DNA from: Caballeronia sp. SBC1
GTDB lineage: Bacteria; Pseudomonadota; Gammaproteobacteria; Burkholderiales; Burkholderiaceae
NCBI RefSeq assembly: GCF_011493005.1
Contig: NZ_CP049156.1
Coordinates: 434,001-498,000, forward strand
Direction of reading: 5' to 3'
Length of the DNA stretch: 64,000 nt
Made by a program: the position numbers and the translations under genes. The notes under the pieces are model-generated. The model searched no databases. It saw only the letters and a list, made by a program, of their open reading frames with translations, and was not told the DNA's origin. Of this stretch, positions 48,501 through 57,599 are shown one piece after another. Position 1 is the first letter of the stretch. Each line of letters starts with the position of its first letter.

Positions 48501-49108
48501 TGAAGAAACGTCCAGTCAGATTCCCAAGCTTGCCGCTGAATGTCTCGTGCCGGATAGGCTCGTCCGGAAATAGGACCATACAGCCGCTTCTCCACCGGAA
48601 AGGTGTATTTGCTTAACACCTCATCTGTGAGCTCTATAACGTTCAAGCCCTGAAAAATCCGGCAGTCCTGATTAAGCGTCGCCTGGTATGACCAAGGACG
48701 CAATTCCAATTGATAGAGAACAGACCGGCCATCTTCGCCGATGACTCGCGCCATACTGACAAGGCCCGTGATTTCGCGAATGCCTGCGCCGACGTTTCCC
48801 ATGCCTGCGTTACCCGCAAGACCGGGAATAAATTCGCCTTTGCCTTCCAGTTCAATTGACACGGTGACTTCGGTGCCAATGACCTTGTCAAGGTCGATGT
48901 TTGCGGCAACATTGGCACTGATCGCCAGCGCATCATTGGTCCTGAGCGTGAGCACATAGCGATAGTCGTCTAATCTGCCAAGCGTCTCGCCACCCTTTAA
49001 CCTGACCGGTACGAGTATGGGCAAGCCGTCCATGCCGTAGGATGGGAGCGCTGCACCCGAGACGCTAAGTGTGCGTGCCTGGGATGACTTGAATATGGAC
49101 GAACCCAT
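45515..49108 (-). CDS. vgrG: Evolved VgrG (T6SS spike) with C-terminal zincin-like domain
   Basis: 1197 residues. Residues about 1-520 are the gp27/gp5-like VgrG core (LSVSGAALPSYGMDGLPILVPVRLKGGE; VKVQFEWDRQGKNDQNSGIWLRVA). A DUF2345-type region follows to about 830. After a Pro/Ala linker comes an extra domain of about 330 residues with HETGHLFSFPDEY (H1108, E1109, H1112, D1118) and a Met-turn-like NVMG (M1163), as in metzincin-type zinc proteases. The spike would be fired into a target cell with this toxin attached. The ATG lies one base after the PAAR stop. P. aeruginosa VgrG2b is a known analogue with a C-terminal metallopeptidase. Protease activity is inferred. Confidence 0.88.
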   Translation of the reverse strand: MGSSIFKSSQARTLSVSGAALPSYGMDGLPILVPVRLKGGETLGRLDDYRYVLTLRTNDALAISANVAANIDLDKVIGTEVTVSIELEGKGEFIPGLAGNAGMGNVGAGIREITGLVSMARVIGEDGRSVLYQLELRPWSYQATLNQDCRIFQGLNVIELTDEVLSKYTFPVEKRLYGPISGRAYPARDIQRQAWESDWTFLQRVWEEWGIWWWFEYSDGAQRLVLCDALAGHKRHGPAYETIHYCGPSSKRIDEEHIHELSVTSRLTTGRVALVDYDYMRPLADLTVKDQDPRDTAHADQEHYAWGDYSQPLADGSGLSGTPNEATSEARHLARVLMESKRCIGLRAHGKGNLRGLTVGHTFTLTGYPQQSANREYLVVSCSLDIEDVSDQSGTGQSYRCEAEFEVQPANEPFRLALSVKKPRIGQEKGIVVGPANQEIWTDAQRRVKVQFEWDRQGKNDQNSGIWLRVAAPWQGANRGTAYVPRINDEVTVDHYNHDPDQPIVTSSVVNATHEPPWRLPDNHAVSGMRSRELHGTSSGHVALDDTQGQIQTQVSSDYGTSQLSLGNIRRILGTKGRQDARGKGFDLRTDLWGVLRALKGLLISTDGQSGAPGHAKNADEAVGRLTRAGELHEELTQAAQKNEAQQTGADQSEVTKAIKDQTDAIQGDASADENEFPELKKPDIVVASAAGVGMTAAQSTHIASNVDFAVTTGRHVGIAAGKSLYASVLDIISLFALRGAIRLIAASGKISIIARDNIVELISPHLVQLLSQDAIKILAKNTITWNAGGSQLVLNKDGFFVYTDGKCLFHASDVKNELPLTVPTGLMPLATHPIELSCSALAMVELTDPAKGGTGSFAAMSPPPPATGEQSAQGTASAPPAASAPPADGHTCIYKLKNIKAAEVTWDMESTDYWAVYQDGTPMLDPTTGAQRFLKYAGGKGTFGLEFDAKSGTITATVRVLTVPKRVRLRNPYSGELLSNADGTPTCVPYETFADHKDPGITNRIIEDRPASEVANLAMMKQKIEAVLNQNAYKLTIAKCPLGSGCSCQIPVLFRVEFGTDRQASYHATVNLFAQAERADSGNWGEENVAPMDGKYVNIKDEHVQAHETGHLFSFPDEYYDQGGAVHKQYINVETNQSIKLALAQNNSNKDTWQGTTNENVMGVGVYQKVSKTPPYYLYRIRDWFQNETGREWKVI

Positions 49109-49109
49109 T

Positions 49110-49364
49110 TCAGACGCGCCTCATCAGAACCGCGCCGCAGGCCGTCTTGTCGCCCAGATAGGCGACCCGTTTACCTTTGTGGGTCATGCTACCCGTAGCG
49201 ATGATCGGATATGTTCCCCCGCATTTTGGACATTCGACCAGATGCCCGTCCAAGGCAACGGGAATACCAAGTTGCGTGTAATCGCTCGCACCCTCGGTGA
49301 CCGTACCGCCGTGGTCCGTTGTATCGCCCTCGCGTGCCACGTCCCGACCACTGATATCTCTCAT
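49110..49364 (-). CDS. PAAR domain spike-tip protein
   Basis: 84 residues making one PAAR domain: VAREGDTTDHGGTVTEG, HLVECPKCGGTYPIIATGS and HKGKRVAYLGDKTACGAVL, with the His/Cys residues that bind the tip zinc. PAAR proteins sharpen the VgrG trimer of the type VI secretion system. AAGGGAAAA just upstream is a good ribosome site. It is the first gene of the PAAR-vgrG-partner operon. No T6SS core genes are in the window, so the set depends on an apparatus elsewhere. Confidence 0.88.
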   Translation of the reverse strand: MRDISGRDVAREGDTTDHGGTVTEGASDYTQLGIPVALDGHLVECPKCGGTYPIIATGSMTHKGKRVAYLGDKTACGAVLMRRV

Positions 49365-49500
49365 TTGTTATTTTCCCTTGGCTATCGTTTCAGAAAGTGA
49401 AACGACCAATGGTCACAAAGAGCACTGTGGATTCGCTATACGATTAATCTGAAATGAGAGTGGCGCAGGGGCAAACCCTTAAGCGATCCGAGTACAACAA

Positions 49501-49536
49501 AAAAAGCGTCGATCCCTGAGGGCATCGACGCTTTTT
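49501..49536 (-). terminator. Terminator of the NarK-like transporter gene
   Basis: A 13-bp stem AAAAAGCGTCGAT / ATCGACGCTTTTT with a ten-base centre. On the minus strand it is followed by a T run and lies 18 bp after the transporter stop. Confidence 0.8.
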
Positions 49537-49554
49537 GCTTTAAGCCCCGCTGGG

Positions 49555-50946
49555 CTATTCCGTAGCGTGAACCATCGCCGTTGCGCTGCCATGCCCAACC
49601 GCTACAACTCCCGGCGCGGCCCAGCGCAGCCACTGCGTGCGCAGCGCCAGCAGGAAGCCGAAAGCAAACACGGCCAGCACGCCGAACGTCGCGAAACCCA
49701 TCTGATAACTTCCCGTACTTTCCTTAGTCATCCCCATGATCACCGGCAGATAAAACCCGCCAATCCCGCCCGCCGCGCCAACAATCCCCGACAACAGCCC
49801 GGTCTTGCCGTTCCACCGTTGCGGCACGAGCTGGAATGTCGAACCGTTGCCAAGCCCGAAGCACAAATACAAGCAAACCAGCAACGCGATACCGCCTTCC
49901 ACCGGCGGCATCCAGATAGCAAACGCGAAGTCGGCGATAGCAATCACCGCCAGCAGCACGAGCAACGCGCGCACGCCGGTCACGCGATCGGCGAGATAGC
50001 CGCCAAAGGGCCGCACGATCGCGCCGAGGAACGCCAGCATCGCCATGAAAAGACCCGCTTCGATCTTCGGCATCTGATAAAGATTGGTCAGCAGCAACGT
50101 CACATACGACGACATCCCGACAAACCCGCCGAACGTAATGCTGTAGATCAGCATCACGACCCACGTATCGCGCTCACCGAGCACCGCGCGGTAATGTTTC
50201 GGCAGCACGGCAATCGCGAGCAGCGCGCCGAGCACCGGCAGCAGCAAGACGCCCGTACGCCCGCTGCCGAATACGCCGCCATGTACCGCGAGCACCATCA
50301 CGATCAACCCAGCGAGCGTGATCGCGAAACTCGTCATTGCGCGCGATGTGCTGCCGCTCTTCTGACCGCCATCGGACGCCCACATGAACAGCGCAATCGC
50401 CGTGATCGCGAGCAAGGGCAATGCAGCCGCGGTGGCGAGTTTCCAGCCGAAGGCATCGGCGAGATGGGGAAACAGGAAACCGTCCAGCACCGCGCCAATA
50501 TTGCCCGCCGCAGCCAGCCCGAGCACAAGACCCTGCACCTTCGGCGGATAGTTGCTGCCGGCCATCGGCAACGCAACGGCGAAGCTTGCGCCGCCCATGC
50601 CGAGGAATACGCCAAGCACCAACAACAGCGAATACGACGGCGTGCCGGACAAGAGCGGCAGGACAATGGTCGGGATGGATGAGAGCACCACGCCCATCAA
50701 GGCAACGCGGCGGCCATCGGTAGATTGATACAAGTTGCCGAGTGTCACGCGCAGGATCGCGGCTGCAAGAACGGGCACCGCGACGAGGAAACCCTGCTGT
50801 GCGGCGGTCATCGTGATGTCCTTGCTGATGAACGGCGCAAGCGGCCCGTACAGCACCCATACGGTGAAACCAGTATCGAAGTACAGGAAGCAGGCAACCA
50901 GCGAACGCCAGTTGCCGCTCTTTAAAGAGGTGAGCAGGTTCTTCAT
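49555..50946 (-). CDS. MFS transporter, nitrate/nitrite (NarK/NNP-like)
   Basis: 463 residues from the ATG at 50946, with GAGGA upstream on the minus strand. About 12 helices. The N-terminal SGNWRSLVACFLYFDTGFTVWVLYGPLAPFI and the two glycine-rich segments LAAAGNIGAVLDGF (about residue 145) and VGAAGGIGGFYLP (about residue 405) correspond to the nitrate signature motifs of the NNP family. Nitrate import and/or nitrite export is therefore likely, although no nitrate reductase gene is in the window. A LysR gene is divergent. Confidence 0.82.
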   Translation of the reverse strand: MKNLLTSLKSGNWRSLVACFLYFDTGFTVWVLYGPLAPFISKDITMTAAQQGFLVAVPVLAAAILRVTLGNLYQSTDGRRVALMGVVLSSIPTIVLPLLSGTPSYSLLLVLGVFLGMGGASFAVALPMAGSNYPPKVQGLVLGLAAAGNIGAVLDGFLFPHLADAFGWKLATAAALPLLAITAIALFMWASDGGQKSGSTSRAMTSFAITLAGLIVMVLAVHGGVFGSGRTGVLLLPVLGALLAIAVLPKHYRAVLGERDTWVVMLIYSITFGGFVGMSSYVTLLLTNLYQMPKIEAGLFMAMLAFLGAIVRPFGGYLADRVTGVRALLVLLAVIAIADFAFAIWMPPVEGGIALLVCLYLCFGLGNGSTFQLVPQRWNGKTGLLSGIVGAAGGIGGFYLPVIMGMTKESTGSYQMGFATFGVLAVFAFGFLLALRTQWLRWAAPGVVAVGHGSATAMVHATE

Positions 50947-51344
50947 TGGATCCTCGATGGGGGCGGCTGTGGCGAGGCATCGATGAACGGGTCTCAACCC
51001 GGGTCGACGCTCGGCCGACAGCAAATTGCAAGTATCATGCCAATGAAATCCATCTTTTTAGCCAGCACCGGCAGACCGAATATCGATGGGGCTTTGCGCC
51101 GGACGAAGCTCGGTAAGCGCTGGCGTTTCGCTCGATCGAACGCGGTCCCGTACGCACTGCTATCGCTGCAACGCAGCACCGCGCGTGTGCGAGCGGCGTG
51201 AGAATGGTGCGAAAGGCTGTGCTAAGCGGCGTGCGGTTTTAAACCACGCATCCGAGCGAAGCGCTCCACATGAAGCCGCTGCAACCACAACGGTAAAATG
51301 CAGGAGCGTTCACGGCGCATCCCCAACCAGGCCGAAGGCACCGT
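50947..51344. other. 398-bp divergent intergenic region, narK-like / lysR
   Basis: No gene is supported; the short frames lack coding character. It should contain both divergent promoters. A -10-like TAAAAT lies at 51294-51299, and GAAGG at 51332-51336 is the likely ribosome site of the LysR gene. No clear LysR box was found. Confidence 0.5.
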
Positions 51345-52313
51345 ATGGAACTGAAATGGCTCGAAGATTTCGTCTCGCTTGCGGAGACGCGCAGTTTCAG
51401 CCGCTCGGCTGAACTGAGGCACATTACACAGCCAGCTTTCTCGCGCCGCATCCAGGCGCTCGAAGCGTGGCTGGGCACGGATCTTATCGACCGCTCCGTC
51501 TACCCGACCCGCCTCACCCAAGCGGGCCAAGTTTTCTACGAGCAGGCGCTCGCGATGCTTTCGCAGTTCCACGAAGCGCGCACGCTATTGCGCGGACAAA
51601 CTGGCGTGCCCGATGCGACCATCGACTTCGCGGTTCCGCACACGCTCTCGCTGACCTATTTCCCGCGCTGGCTACACCATATAGAAGCGCGGCTTGGGCG
51701 CATCAACACGCGTTTGCGCGCGCTGAACGTGCATGACGCCGTGTTGTCGCTGGTGGAAGGCGGCTGCGACCTGGTGATGGGTTATCACCATCCGAGCCAT
51801 CCAATGGCGCTTGATCCCGCCCGCTACGACATGCTGACGCTCGGTACCGAACCCATCAGCCCGTTCTCATCGGTGAACAAGGGCGGCCGCGCGCGCTACA
51901 CGTTGCCCGCTACCGCCGACGCCCCCGCGCCATATCTCTCGTACACGCCCAACGCTTATCTCGGCCGGATGACGGAGGTGATCATCGCGACCTCACCGGC
52001 ACGTCTTTATCTCGACAAGGTCTACGAAACCGACATGGCCGAAGGTCTCAAGGCGATGGCGCTGGCCGGTCATGGCGTCGCTTTCCTGCCGCACAGCGCA
52101 GTGGCCAAGGAAGTCGATGAAGGCAGTTTGATCCGGCTCGACCGGGGAACCCGTGGAACACCGGCGGGTCAGTTCACGCTCACGATGGAAATCCGTTTGT
52201 ACCGCGACAAAATGGCATCGAAGGGAGACGACCCGCGGCAGGCATTAATGCGTAATCTTTGGGAAGCAGTAGGCGAAGAGGTATCGAGGCCAGCGGAAAC
52301 CCCTGCCACATGA
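51345..52313 (+). CDS. LysR family transcriptional regulator
   Basis: 322 residues. The N-terminal HTH is LEDFVSLAETRSFSRSAELRHITQPAFSRRIQALEAWLGTDLIDRS (residues 6-51). The C-terminal effector domain has the HTLSLTYFPRWL and GCDLVMGYHHPSHP features seen in HypT-like LysR proteins; HypT in E. coli senses hypochlorite. Divergent from the NarK-like gene and upstream of glutamate dehydrogenase, it could control either. Effector unknown. Confidence 0.88.
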   Translation: MELKWLEDFVSLAETRSFSRSAELRHITQPAFSRRIQALEAWLGTDLIDRSVYPTRLTQAGQVFYEQALAMLSQFHEARTLLRGQTGVPDATIDFAVPHTLSLTYFPRWLHHIEARLGRINTRLRALNVHDAVLSLVEGGCDLVMGYHHPSHPMALDPARYDMLTLGTEPISPFSSVNKGGRARYTLPATADAPAPYLSYTPNAYLGRMTEVIIATSPARLYLDKVYETDMAEGLKAMALAGHGVAFLPHSAVAKEVDEGSLIRLDRGTRGTPAGQFTLTMEIRLYRDKMASKGDDPRQALMRNLWEAVGEEVSRPAETPAT

Positions 52314-52422
52314 GCCTCACAGGCGTTATGCAAGATAAACATAACGCAATGATGAAACGGCATTGGATTTCAATATCCGAATTTTCGACAATGAAGCCAT
52401 TCCACACAACGCTGGGGTTTCG

Positions 52423-53745
52423 ATGTCATCGCCGCAACAAGACCGCACCGCTTCTGCTGTTCCCGCTGTTCAGCACGTCATTCCCTCCTATCTCGATTCC
52501 ACGCATCTCGGCCCCTGGGGTAACTATCTCCAGCAGGTCGATCGCGTCGCGCCGTATCTCGGCTCGCTGTCGCGTTGGGTTGAAACACTCAAGCGCCCGA
52601 AGCGCATCCTGATCGTCGATTGCCCTATCGAACTCGATAACGGCACGGTCATGCACTTCGAAGGCTATCGGGTCCAGCACAACATGTCGCGTGGTCCAGG
52701 CAAGGGCGGTGTGCGCTATCACCAGGACGTTACGCTTTCCGAAGTGATGGCGCTGTCGGCGTGGATGTCGGTGAAGAATGCGGCGGTGAACGTGCCGTAC
52801 GGCGGTGCAAAAGGCGGTATTCGTGTCGATCCGCGCACGTTATCGCGTGGTGAACTCGAACGGCTGACGCGTCGCTATACGAGTGAAATCGGCATCATCA
52901 TTGGACCGAATCAGGACATCCCCGCGCCCGACGTCAACACGAACGAGCAGATCATGGCGTGGATGATGGACACGTACTCCATGAACCAGGGCCAAACGGC
53001 TACCGGCGTTGTGACCGGCAAGCCGATCTCGCTCGGTGGTTCGCTCGGACGCAAGGAAGCAACCGGCCGTGGCGTGTTTGTCGTGGGGTCGGAAGCGGCA
53101 CGCCGGATTGGTTTCGATATCGAAGGCGCACGCATCGCCGTGCAGGGTTTTGGTAACGTCGGCGGGATCGCTGCACGACTGTTCCAGGAAGCCGGCGCGC
53201 GAGTGGTGGCGGTGCAGGATCACACCGGTTCGCTGTACAAATCGTCGGGTATCGATGCAGTCGCGTTGCTCGAACACGTTGCCAAGCACGGCGGCGTGGG
53301 CGGCTTCGAAGGCGCGGACCCGGTCAGCAAGGACGAGTTCTGGACCATTGAAAGCGACATCCTGATTCCGGCCGCACTCGAAGGGCAGATCACGGAAGAA
53401 AACGCGCCGAAGATCAAGACGAAGATCGTGGTGGAAGGCGCAAACGGCCCGACCACCACGGCGGCCGACGACATTCTCCACGACAAGGGCATTCTCGTGA
53501 TCCCCGACGTGGTAGCGAATGCGGGCGGTGTGACAGTGTCGTACTTCGAATGGGTGCAGGACTTCTCGAGCTTCTTCTGGACTGAAGACGAGATCAACCA
53601 GCGACTCGAACGCGTGATGCGCGAAGCGTTCGCAGCCGTGTGGCAAGTGGCGAGCGAGCATTCGGTTTCGGTGCGCACGGCGGCGTTTATTGTCGCGTGT
53701 ACTCGAATTCTGCAAGCACGCGAAATGCGTGGCCTGTATCCTTGA
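52423..53745 (+). CDS. gdhA: Glutamate dehydrogenase (Glu/Leu/Phe/Val family)
   Basis: 440 residues from the ATG at 52423. [18 protein letters not shown] and [13 protein letters not shown] hold the substrate and catalytic lysines; [23 protein letters not shown] is the catalytic aspartate region. The Rossmann glycines are [15 protein letters not shown]. It interconverts glutamate and 2-oxoglutarate plus ammonia. Lying just before gltIJKL, it probably works with glutamate uptake. Coenzyme choice cannot be called firmly from the motif. Confidence 0.9.
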   Translation: MSSPQQDRTASAVPAVQHVIPSYLDSTHLGPWGNYLQQVDRVAPYLGSLSRWVETLKRPKRILIVDCPIELDNGTVMHFEGYRVQHNMSRGPGKGGVRYHQDVTLSEVMALSAWMSVKNAAVNVPYGGAKGGIRVDPRTLSRGELERLTRRYTSEIGIIIGPNQDIPAPDVNTNEQIMAWMMDTYSMNQGQTATGVVTGKPISLGGSLGRKEATGRGVFVVGSEAARRIGFDIEGARIAVQGFGNVGGIAARLFQEAGARVVAVQDHTGSLYKSSGIDAVALLEHVAKHGGVGGFEGADPVSKDEFWTIESDILIPAALEGQITEENAPKIKTKIVVEGANGPTTTAADDILHDKGILVIPDVVANAGGVTVSYFEWVQDFSSFFWTEDEINQRLERVMREAFAAVWQVASEHSVSVRTAAFIVACTRILQAREMRGLYP

Positions 53746-53812
53746 TTTCAGGCATTAGAAACGTTTGCGAGCGCACTGCTGCATGAAGCGGCGCTAACGC
53801 CAAAAGCATCAA

Positions 53813-53852
53813 GACGCCCGGCGGCGTCCTTCGGGACGTCGACGGGCGTTTC
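53813..53852 (+). terminator. Terminator-like hairpin after gdhA
   Basis: A long interrupted stem closed by a TTCG tetraloop: GACGCCCG..CGTCC TTCG GGACG..CGGGCGT, followed by TTTCG. The T tract is short. Confidence 0.55.
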
Positions 53853-53991
53853 GCGTGAAAAACACAAGAAAATTAGGGCAGAACCAACGTCAATTGAAAG
53901 CGCTGAAACCCCGCTCAGCCGACCATTAGAGCGGGTGTCTCAAAAATAACAACTGTGGACAACATTCATTCTTTCAAATTTATTACCCTGC

Positions 53992-54005
53992 TAAAATTGC
54001 GCCGT
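53992..54005 (+). promoter_or_regulatory. Predicted -10 of the gltIJKL operon
   Basis: TAAAAT at 53992-53997 in an AT-rich stretch, with AAGGAG at 54014-54019 as the ribosome site of gltI. The -35 is poorly conserved, which hints at activator control. Confidence 0.4.
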
Positions 54006-54027
54006 TTTCGCCAAGGAGATCAAAATT

Positions 54028-54921
54028 ATGAAGCTTAAAAAAGCTGCGCTGCTGCTTGCTGCACTGGGACTTTTCGCATCGGGCGCGCAAGCGCAAAACA
54101 ACGATACGCTCAAGAAAATCAAGGATTCAGGGAACATCTACCTGGGTTTCCGCGAGTCGTCGATTCCGTTCTCGTACTACGACGACAAGCAACAGGTCAT
54201 TGGCTATTCGTATGAGTTTGCTTTGAAGGTGGTCGACGCCGTCAAGGAAAAGCTCAACATGCCGAACCTGAAGATTCAACAGAAGTCGGTTACGTCGCAA
54301 AACCGCCTGCTGCTCGTGACGGGTAACCAGATCGACCTCGAGTGCGGTTCGACCACGAACAACCTGGAGCGTCAGCAACAAGTCGCGTTCTCCAACACCA
54401 TCTTCGTGATCAGCACGCGCCTGATGACCAAGAAGGATTCGGGGATCAAGGACTTCGCCGACCTGAAGGGCAAGACTGTTGTGACAACCGCTGGAACCAC
54501 GTCCGAGCGCCTGCTTCGCAAGATGAACCAGGAAAAGAACATGGGCATGAACATCATCAGCGCGAAGGATCACGGCGACTCGTTTTTGACGTTGTCGACG
54601 GGACGCGCCGTTGCGTTCATGATGGACGACGCATTGCTGGCCGGCGAACGTGCGAAGTCGAGCAATCCGCAGGATTTCGTGATTGTCGGTACGCCGCAAT
54701 CGCGTGAAGCTTATGGCTGCATGCTGCGCAAGAACGATCCTGAGTTCAAGAAGGTGGTCGATGACGCCATCGCCAAGGTCGAAACCTCCGGCGAAGGCGA
54801 CAAGATCTACAAGAAGTGGTTTGAAAGTCCGATTCCGCCGAAGGGTCTGAATCTGGCCTTCCCGGAAAGCGATGACATGAAGGCGCTTTTCAAGAACCCG
54901 AACGACAAGGCAATCGATTAA
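54028..54921 (+). CDS. gltI: Glutamate/aspartate ABC transporter, periplasmic binding protein GltI
   Basis: 297 residues with a clear signal peptide (KKAALLLAALGLFASGAQA, cut before QNND). The mature part is a family 3 solute-binding protein: GNIYLGFRESSIPFSYYDDKQQVIGYSYEFALKVV and LECGSTTNNLERQQQVAFSNTIFV match GltI. It captures L-glutamate/L-aspartate in the periplasm for GltJKL, whose genes follow. The spacing to gltJ (69 bp) is longer than between the other genes. Confidence 0.93.
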   Translation: MKLKKAALLLAALGLFASGAQAQNNDTLKKIKDSGNIYLGFRESSIPFSYYDDKQQVIGYSYEFALKVVDAVKEKLNMPNLKIQQKSVTSQNRLLLVTGNQIDLECGSTTNNLERQQQVAFSNTIFVISTRLMTKKDSGIKDFADLKGKTVVTTAGTTSERLLRKMNQEKNMGMNIISAKDHGDSFLTLSTGRAVAFMMDDALLAGERAKSSNPQDFVIVGTPQSREAYGCMLRKNDPEFKKVVDDAIAKVETSGEGDKIYKKWFESPIPPKGLNLAFPESDDMKALFKNPNDKAID

Positions 54922-54990
54922 TTTCGATTCTGCTTGATTGATGGAAACGGAAGGAGCACTGCTTCTTCCGTTTTCTTTTGGAGGGAGTCC

Positions 54991-55731
54991 ATGTCCTACC
55001 ACTGGAATTGGGGCGTTTTCCTAAGCCCCGTATCAACCGGCGAGCCGACAACCTATCTCGGCTGGCTCATTTCCGGTTTCTGGGTGACCGTTACCGTGTC
55101 GCTCGCGTCATGGGTCGTAGCGCTCGTGGTCGGCTCGTTGTTCGGCATTCTGCGCACCGTGCCGAACCGCAAGCTGGCCGCTATTGGCACCGGTTATGTC
55201 GCCATCTTTCGTAATATCCCGCTGCTCGTGCAGTTTTTCATCTGGTATCTCGTGATACCGGAATTGCTGCCCGTTTCCATCGGCAACTGGTTCAAGCAGT
55301 TGCCCCCGAACGTGCAGTTCTATTCGTCTTCCATCATCTGCCTCGGGTTGTTCACCGGAGCACGCGTGTGCGAGCAAGTGCGCTCGGGCATCAACGCCTT
55401 GCCGCGCGGACAGCGCGCCGCCGGTCTCGCGATGGGCTTCACCGAATGGCAGACGTATCGATACATCCTGATGCCCGTCGCCTACCGGATCATCGTGCCG
55501 CCGCTGACGTCGGAGTTTTTGAACGTGTTCAAGAACTCCGCGGTGGCATCGACTATCGGCTTGCTTGAATTGTCGGCACAGGCGCGACAGCTTGTGGATT
55601 ACACCGCGCAGTCGTATGAGTCGTTCATCGCCGTGACGCTTGCCTACATGCTGATCAATCTGGTCGTCATGCAACTGATGCGCTGGGTCGAAGCCAAAAC
55701 CCGGTTGCCCGGCTACATTGGAGGCAAGTGA
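54991..55731 (+). CDS. gltJ: Glutamate/aspartate ABC permease GltJ
   Basis: 246 residues from the ATG at 54991, with GGAGGGAG (54979-54986) upstream. It starts [13 protein letters not shown] as in GltJ. About five helices; the EAA loop lies at [34 protein letters not shown]. It forms the membrane channel with GltK. The stop overlaps the gltK ATG by one base (TGATG). Confidence 0.93.
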   Translation: MSYHWNWGVFLSPVSTGEPTTYLGWLISGFWVTVTVSLASWVVALVVGSLFGILRTVPNRKLAAIGTGYVAIFRNIPLLVQFFIWYLVIPELLPVSIGNWFKQLPPNVQFYSSSIICLGLFTGARVCEQVRSGINALPRGQRAAGLAMGFTEWQTYRYILMPVAYRIIVPPLTSEFLNVFKNSAVASTIGLLELSAQARQLVDYTAQSYESFIAVTLAYMLINLVVMQLMRWVEAKTRLPGYIGGK

Positions 55732-56408
55732 TGCATCATTTCAATTGGAGCAGTGTGCTGAGTTCGCTGCCCACGCTGTGGACCGGCGCCATTATCACCT
55801 TCAAGATCACGGTGCTTGCGCTTGTGTTCGGGATTCTCTGGGGCACCGTGCTCGCGTTGTTTCGCTTGTCGGGCATCAAGCCGCTTGAATGGTTCGCGAA
55901 GGGGTATGTGACGCTGTTCCGTTCCATCCCGCTCGTGATGGTGTTGCTGTGGTTCTTTTTGATCGTGCCGCAATTCCTGCAAAATGTGCTGGGGTTATCG
56001 CCGGAAATCGATATCCGGCTTGCTTCCGCCATGGTCGCGTTCTCGCTGTTCGAGGCCGCGTATTATTCGGAAATCATCCGTGCCGGCATTCAGGCGGTGT
56101 CGCGCGGGCAGGTGAACGCGGCGTTCGCGCTCGGCATGACGTACACGCAGTCCATGAGGCTGATTGTGCTGCCGCAGGCGTTTCGCGCGATGGTGCCGCT
56201 GCTGCTCACGCAGGCTATCGTATTGTTCCAGGATACGTCGCTGGTGTATGTGATCAGCCTCGCGGACTTTTTCCGCACGGCAACGAATGTGGGTGATCGC
56301 GACGGTACGACCGTCGAAATGGTGTTGTTCGCCGGCGCCTGTTATTTCGTGGTGTGCCTGGCCGCATCCGGTCTCGTCAAAAGTCTTCAGAAAAAGGTCG
56401 CTCGATGA
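55731..56408 (+). CDS. gltK: Glutamate/aspartate ABC permease GltK
   Basis: 225 residues from the ATG at 55731, preceded by GGAGGCAAG. Helices include [24 protein letters not shown]; the EAA loop is [33 protein letters not shown]. Second half of the heteromeric permease. The stop overlaps the gltL start (ATGA). Confidence 0.93.
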   Translation: MHHFNWSSVLSSLPTLWTGAIITFKITVLALVFGILWGTVLALFRLSGIKPLEWFAKGYVTLFRSIPLVMVLLWFFLIVPQFLQNVLGLSPEIDIRLASAMVAFSLFEAAYYSEIIRAGIQAVSRGQVNAAFALGMTYTQSMRLIVLPQAFRAMVPLLLTQAIVLFQDTSLVYVISLADFFRTATNVGDRDGTTVEMVLFAGACYFVVCLAASGLVKSLQKKVAR

Positions 56409-57130
56409 TCTCACTCAAGAATGTTTCGAAATGGTATGGCCCGTTTCAAGTGCTCACCGATTGCACGACGGAAGTCAAAAAAGGCGAAGTAGTGGTGGTG
56501 TGCGGTCCTTCGGGCTCGGGCAAGTCGACGCTGATTAAAACCGTGAACGGACTCGAGCCGTTCCAGAAGGGCGAGATCACGATCAACGGGCAGTCGATTG
56601 GCGACAAGAAAACCAACCTGTCGAAGCTGCGCTCGAAGGTCGGCATGGTGTTTCAGCACTTCGAACTGTTCCCGCATCTGACGATCGTGCAGAACCTGAC
56701 GCTGGCTCAGATCAAGGTGCTGGGACGCTCGAAGGACGAAGCAACGGTCAAGGGATTGAAGCTGCTGGAGCGCGTGGGCTTAAGCACGCACGCTGACAAG
56801 TTCCCCGGCCAGCTTTCCGGCGGGCAGCAGCAGCGGGTGGCGATTGCACGGGCGTTATCGATGGATCCGATCGCCATGCTCTTCGATGAACCCACGTCCG
56901 CGCTGGACCCGGAAATGATCAACGAAGTGCTCGACGTCATGGTCGAACTCGCGCAGGAAGGCATGACCATGATGTGCGTGACGCACGAAATGGGCTTTGC
57001 GAAGAAGGTCGCGCATCGCGTGATCTTCATGGACAAGGGCTTCATTGTGGAAGACGACAAGAAGGAAGCGTTCTTCGAGAATCCGAGGTCCGATCGGGCC
57101 AAGGATTTCCTGGCGAAGATTCTGCATTGA
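56405..57130 (+). CDS. gltL: Glutamate/aspartate ABC ATPase GltL
   Basis: 241 residues from the ATG at 56405 that overlaps gltK by 4 bp. Walker [11 protein letters not shown]-loop [12 protein letters not shown], signature LSGGQQQR, Walker [15 protein letters not shown] and the switch histidine in CVTHEMGFA are all intact. It drives GltJK-mediated uptake. The operon ends at the palindromic terminator downstream. Confidence 0.95.
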   Translation: MISLKNVSKWYGPFQVLTDCTTEVKKGEVVVVCGPSGSGKSTLIKTVNGLEPFQKGEITINGQSIGDKKTNLSKLRSKVGMVFQHFELFPHLTIVQNLTLAQIKVLGRSKDEATVKGLKLLERVGLSTHADKFPGQLSGGQQQRVAIARALSMDPIAMLFDEPTSALDPEMINEVLDVMVELAQEGMTMMCVTHEMGFAKKVAHRVIFMDKGFIVEDDKKEAFFENPRSDRAKDFLAKILH

Positions 57131-57203
57131 TTGCGGATACAGGCTGCTTTGGCTAACGCCGATCAGCCTGGTGCGTTGTTTCAGTTCAAGAAGCATGCGA
57201 CGT

Positions 57204-57243
57204 AAAAATGGCGGTTCCAGCTTAAGCTGGAACCGCCATTTTT
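57204..57243. terminator. 40-bp perfect palindrome, bidirectional terminator after gltL
   Basis: AAAAATGGCGGTTCCAGCTT followed by its exact reverse complement. A runs and T runs at both ends let it terminate gltL on the plus strand and the YegP-like remnant on the minus strand. Confidence 0.85.
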
Positions 57244-57260
57244 GTCTTTGTGGGCCAACG

Positions 57261-57478
57261 CTACAGGCTGGTCGAAGCTGCTTTGGTGTTGTCTTGTGTC
57301 ACTGCATCGGGCGCATTTTTCTTCAGCGATTCAATCCCGGCATCCCTGGCCGTCGCGCTGCTATAAGCCTCGCTCACGCCAATAATCTCGTGATTGCCGG
57401 CCTTCAGATTGAAATAAGGCGCGCCGCTTGTATCCGTCTTGCGCTCGTAGCGTTCGTCAATCAGCGCATTCGCCTTGA
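57261..57478 (-). pseudogene. YegP-like (DUF1508) gene, 3' half, cut by IS element
   Basis: On the minus strand this reads LIDERYERKTDTSGAPYF, then NLKAGNHEIIGVSEAYSS and ATARDAGIESLKKNAPD, ending at the stop 57261-57263. It is the second DUF1508 repeat of a YegP-type protein. It has no start of its own; the 5' half lies on the other side of the IS at 58913-59057. Removing the IS and one 9-bp duplication gives one continuous frame of 117 codons. Confidence 0.9.
57470..57478. repeat. Target site duplication, left copy
   Basis: TCGCCTTGA, identical to 58913-58921, flanks the IS element. Nine bases is within the usual 8-9 bp for the IS256 family. Confidence 0.85.
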
Positions 57479-57505
57479 GAGATAAGCTCGATTCTGGTGT
57501 ACGGG
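57479..57505. repeat. IS left terminal inverted repeat
   Basis: Starts GAGATAAGCTC and ends TGGTGTACGGG; pairs imperfectly with 58886-58912. Confidence 0.8.
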
Positions 57506-57599
57506 GGAAGTTGGGGCGCGGGAGATTGAAGGCGGTGGAGGTTTTAGCTGAGAATCTGATTGTCGAAGTCGGAAACTAGCAAACAACAAACCATCCACC

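Noticed and set aside
49567..50682. 371-codon open frame on the plus strand
   Set aside because: Antisense to the NarK-like transporter, which has membrane helices and family motifs.
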